The position numbers and the translations under genes were made by a program. Of a stretch of DNA of 64,000 nucleotides, positions 61,060 through 64,000 are shown one piece after another. The notes beneath the pieces were generated by a model. The model worked only from the letters and a program-made list of their open reading frames with translations, was not told where the DNA came from and ran no database searches. Position 1 is the stretch's first letter, and every line of letters starts with the position of its first letter. Source of the DNA: Himantopus leucocephalus (Eukaryota; Chordata; Aves; Charadriiformes; Recurvirostridae). The stretch is from positions 110,454,942 to 110,518,941 of the forward strand of contig RSEF01000003.1 of NCBI GenBank assembly GCA_003993805.1, written 5' to 3'.

Positions 61060-61330
61060 GAGTAGCAAAAAGCAGGGAAGCATAAATGATACTTCCTCAA
61101 ATACTCTTTCACTTTCCAACTATTTTTAGGGAATGTCCTGAGTTTGACACGGTTTATCAAGTCAGTGGATTTCTTTGCCATGTTCCTGTCCAGTGTCTCC
61201 TTGAATCCAATTAAGATTTTGCATCTACAGCAGCCTTTGGGAAGACACTGTATAGGTCCACTGACCTGTGGACGTAAAGAACAAGCTTTCTTTGCAGCTT
61301 TCTGTTTCTTTCTTCTTGGGATCTTCACAG
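61060..61330 (-). mobile_element. Probable old CR1-type LINE remnant (antisense)
   Basis: The plus strand has TCCTGTCCAGTGTCTCCTTG, then TTAAGATTTTGCATCTACAG, GGTCCACTGACCTGTGGACG, AAAGAACAAGCTTTCTTTGC and TTTCTGTTTC. This resembles the antisense 3' region of diverged CR1 subfamilies, in which a FNS...INY-type stretch encodes a 'fatten, frost, drought'-like pattern only by consensus; I cannot align it here. No terminal tail is visible. Open frames on both strands (138 codons plus, 148 codons minus) overlap this segment and are explained by it rather than by a gene. Confidence 0.4.
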
Positions 61331-63534
61331 CACATACTTGCAAGAGGTCCAGTAATGAATTTCCAGCCATGTGTGGTGGCCACGTTCTTGTTTTAAAGAC
61401 CAAAATGCTTTCAGTATCTTGTGTTCCTAAAGCTAAGAAAGAAAGGGTATATGTGAATTTGAGGCACTGCGCTGTCATGAGGCTAAGACCAGCTCAGGTT
61501 GCTGAACATCTGCAATTTTGGGATACTTCCTGTCATGTTGTAGCTCTCTTTTCCAGCTGAACCTAAACCATGCTACCCAGTTTGGATGGCCTGTTTGCTG
61601 CTTGGGGTGTGGACAGCCTCATATGCACTTAGCGCCCAGCACACAGAGACCAAAACTTGTCTAGGTAACCATGACACTTGTAAATAAATAAAATGAATAT
61701 CAATCATTATTACTATGCAGTCCCCTCTAAAATAAAACAATCTCTATAAATGGGTAGATTCCCCATAATTGCTCTCCTGGGGCCTTCTCCTCTCCCTCAC
61801 AACTGTCCCGGGAACATTGCCTACACGATCATAACACCAAGTTCTCAACCTGATACCTCTTGATGTCTTTCTATCTTGTTGCCTTAGCTGCTTTTGTAGC
61901 CAAATATAAATAATCCCATTTGCTTTGTTTTTTTCTTATTGTCCTTAGAGTCTCTTTCCACCATAACTGAATCCTCAGATGTCCTCCTCTTTGTTTCTTT
62001 GCCAACAACCTTTGATAAGTACTTTTCTAGTATTTTAAATTCATTAAATAACACCACTAAATATTTAGTTGAGTTCTTGGAATACTTCTACATCTAGTTA
62101 CTCTTGCTGCATCTGACTTTCCTAGATGTTTTTCCTTTGACTCATCTCCTAGACAGTGTAAGTCTCTTTGCAGTGTTTACCTGAGAGGCAGGTATCTCCT
62201 AAAAGGCTGCCTGGTTTTATGTGAATTCCTTTATTCACAGGCCCTGCTGACGTACTGAAGAAGGTTTTTGAAGCATGTTTCTCAGATAAACTCAGGGATT
62301 ATGCCCCAGGCATGAACCATGGGCAGATAAACTATCATGAGAAAAGGAACGTTTCAGGTGCTTGTGCAATTTTTTTTTTTTTTTTAACTGGGCCAAGATT
62401 ATCTTTACAGCTTCATTTGCAGGAATTTATCAGTCTCCTTACAACCTTCCTCCCTATGTACTCAGCTTGTTCCTGCAAAGCCATGTCACTTATCACTGAG
62501 GCGCACTTTTTTTCAGCTGCAACCTTATGAGTCAGTTTTTGAAAGAGATTAGGAATATCTTCAGCTACACCAAAACAGTGAATCTTACCCAAACATAAGA
62601 AGCTACAGTCCCCATGGCAATGGGAACAGCAGTGAAGGAAAAGGTATTTTTCATATTAAATAATGTACTGTGGTTCTCTATCTACTTAACACACTTCACG
62701 GTGAGATTCAATCCAACTTCAGCTATGCAACTTTAATCAGATTTTTAGCCGTCATGTGTCCTCCACACTAGTAAATTAAATAGGACTAGGGTATACTCCC
62801 AGCCACTCAAATTTCAGCAGCTACACTGTTAAATTCTCTGATTTGATTTTCCAACAAGGTCAATCAGCACATTTCTGAATGATTTCTGGCACGACTCAGG
62901 ACTTAGCATGAACTCTTCCCAGAAGGTGTTTTGGAGGGTAATTTAATAGCGGGGGTGGAGCCAGGCCTTGACATTTGACTTTGAGGCCAGAGAGCAGTCG
63001 TTGGCATATTTAATTGACTACTACAGTTGAAGATTAGGGAAACAGTGCTCCTGCAATAAGAGGTTCCCTACCTTGCCAGAGGAAACAGTTCTTTGACAAG
63101 TACTTTGGAAAGCCTCTAGAGGAAGGTACCATTTGCCTAACAAGTATCTGGGTTTAGATACCATCTTCACTGACTGCTTTGGGGCAGAATTCTGTCAATA
63201 GGAGAGAACAGTACTGGCATAATACTTCTGCAATGGCTTTCATCTGGAGAATCACAGTCATTAGTACTGTGATGTAATTATACTCATTAAAAAGACAGAA
63301 AATGAAGCATAAAAAGAATCTGTAGATCTCAAAAAGGCACTGTTCCTGTCAAGGGCACAACCCAGTCTCTCTTGTCCAGCTCAGGCACTTAGGTGATGAA
63401 ATCAGGGAAATTCAGATTTAGGTTACACAGAAAACAAGATAGTATTTCCTTTGGATAGTCACTCTTTCCCCTTTTACTTCTACTTATCATGAAATGTGAC
63501 ATGGCATGGATTAACAACTTGTTGAATCCAATCA
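61331..63534. other. Unique non-coding stretch
   Basis: About 2.2 kb. It contains one exon-like segment (62241-62357, listed separately) followed by a T(16)-type run at about 62371-62386. There is otherwise no gene or repeat that I recognise. Confidence 0.5.
62241..62357 (+). other. Weak exon-like segment
   Basis: A TTCCTTTATTCACAG acceptor with a pyrimidine tract precedes 117 open bases, which end at TTTCAG|GTGC. The donor is GT with a poor +5 base. Entered in phase 1, the peptide includes PADVLKKVFEACFSDKLRDY and continues through APGMNHGQINYHEKRN. Its composition looks more protein-like than other frames here, and the exon would be phase-symmetric. I cannot match it to a family. No neighbouring exon is visible, and chance is not excluded. 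Confidence 0.2.
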
Positions 63535-64000
63535 TGCAATCACAGAAAATGGAACTAGAAAAGGATTTTGAGAGGTCACATGGTACCTTGCATTGCCCCA
63601 AGGCAGAACCAGCTCTGTTAAGGACTTTGTGGACAGCTGTTCAAAAAAGAGTCGTTTTGAAGACTTGTAATGATGGTAATTCCACACTCTCCTTAAGCAG
63701 TATGTTTCAGTCCTACACTATCTCTACTTCTGTAATGCTTTTCCTAATGTTTAACTTTAATCACCTTTGCAGCAATATAAGCCTATTATTTTTTTGTCTT
63801 ATCCACTTCTGGCACAGAGAAATGATTTCTTCTCTGCAACAGCCTGTATTAGGTTTGAATACAGTTAATATGCTTCCTCCCCAGATCTTTTCTTTTCTGG
63901 GTTATGCATGTCCAGTGCTACCAATTTTTCAGAAATGGTCATGTTTTCTAGCTTTATGATCATCTGCGTGTGCTGTTACTCATGGGACTATGCAGACTGT
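63535..64000 (-). mobile_element. Ancient CR1-clade LINE fragment (antisense), runs off the window
   Basis: A long collinear match to the antisense 3' region of older amniote CR1 elements. In order: GGAACTAGAAAAGGATTTTG then AGAGGTCACATGG, ATGATGGTAATTCCACACTC, TTTTCCTAATGTTTAACTTT, TGCAGCAATATAAGCCTATT, TTGTCTTATCCACTTCTGGC and TTCTCTGCAACAGCCTGTAT. GGTCATGTTTTCTAGCTTTA and TGATCATCT follow. The canonical landmarks (GGAACTGG, GAGGTCATCT, TCCAATGATGG, TTTTCCTAATGTCCA, TGCTGCAATTTAAGCCCATT, GGTCATGTTTTCTAGACC) are all recognisable. It continues past 64000. A plus-strand open frame of 156 codons (63489-63959) lies within it and is a by-product. Confidence 0.88.

Noticed and set aside
61032..61560. 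Overlapping open frames of 138 (plus) and 148 (minus) codons
   Set aside because: Both cover the same probable CR1-type remnant; two long frames on opposite strands of one segment are typical of chance or repeat-derived sequence. The minus frame's basic KIPRRKKQKAAKK stretch is not a known motif context.
63489..63959. 156-codon plus-strand open frame
   Set aside because: It lies on the antisense strand of an ancient CR1 fragment and has no independent support.
1..64000. Operon-like, phage, plasmid or CRISPR organisation
   Set aside because: Coding density is near zero and the repeats are vertebrate retroelements. Nothing prokaryotic is present.

Overview
This window reads as a stretch of a bird genome with no recognisable protein-coding gene. 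The organism call rests on the repeats. CR1 LINE fragments, several ending in the family's imperfect ATTCTATG-type 3' tail, are spread along both strands, as is usual in birds and other sauropsids. A solo LTR at 17095-17800 resembles an endogenous-retrovirus LTR family that I recall from bird genomes. The sequence is visibly AT-rich. It carries two 100-base N gaps and one isolated N, as expected of a draft assembly. The species cannot be named from what is here.

Layout. 1-8100: unique AT-rich sequence with one short antisense CR1 piece (1291-1470) and two near-perfect small inverted repeats. 8102-8720: a longer antisense CR1 fragment that keeps part of the reverse transcriptase C-terminal end. 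8721-17094: unique sequence, an assembly gap inside a poly-T tract (11452-11551), two weak MIR/tRNA-SINE-like remnants and a decayed sense CR1 fragment (15425-15790). 17095-17800: solo LTR. 17801-31299: the longest repeat-poor stretch, with candidate conserved non-coding blocks near 22.0-22.2 kb and 27.9-28.2 kb. 31300-32585: two sense CR1 fragments lying in the wrong order to be one copy. 35492-36138: antisense CR1 split by the second N gap. 36146-40182: two SINE-like remnants, a CpG-containing block and another candidate regulatory block. 40183-48202: a short CR1 tail and otherwise unique sequence. 48203-48300: a two-phase pentanucleotide array. 49688-49900: antisense CR1. 49901-61059: unique sequence with a perfect hairpin at 54096-54125 and a 27-base poly-T run next to an N. 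61060-61330: a probable old CR1-type remnant. 63535-64000: an old, diverged antisense CR1 that runs off the window edge.

No gene system can be assembled from this. I looked for coding exons by open frame, splice-site context and recognisable protein families. I found only three weak exon-like stretches (20892-21014, 37102-37202, 62241-62357), which I report with low confidence. The window is best explained as an intergenic region or the interior of a very long intron, where the functional content, if any, is probably regulatory DNA. The CR1 copies are dead: at all three places where the reverse transcriptase metal-binding motif can be read, one or both of its paired aspartates have been lost. 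I saw no evidence of an undescribed system.
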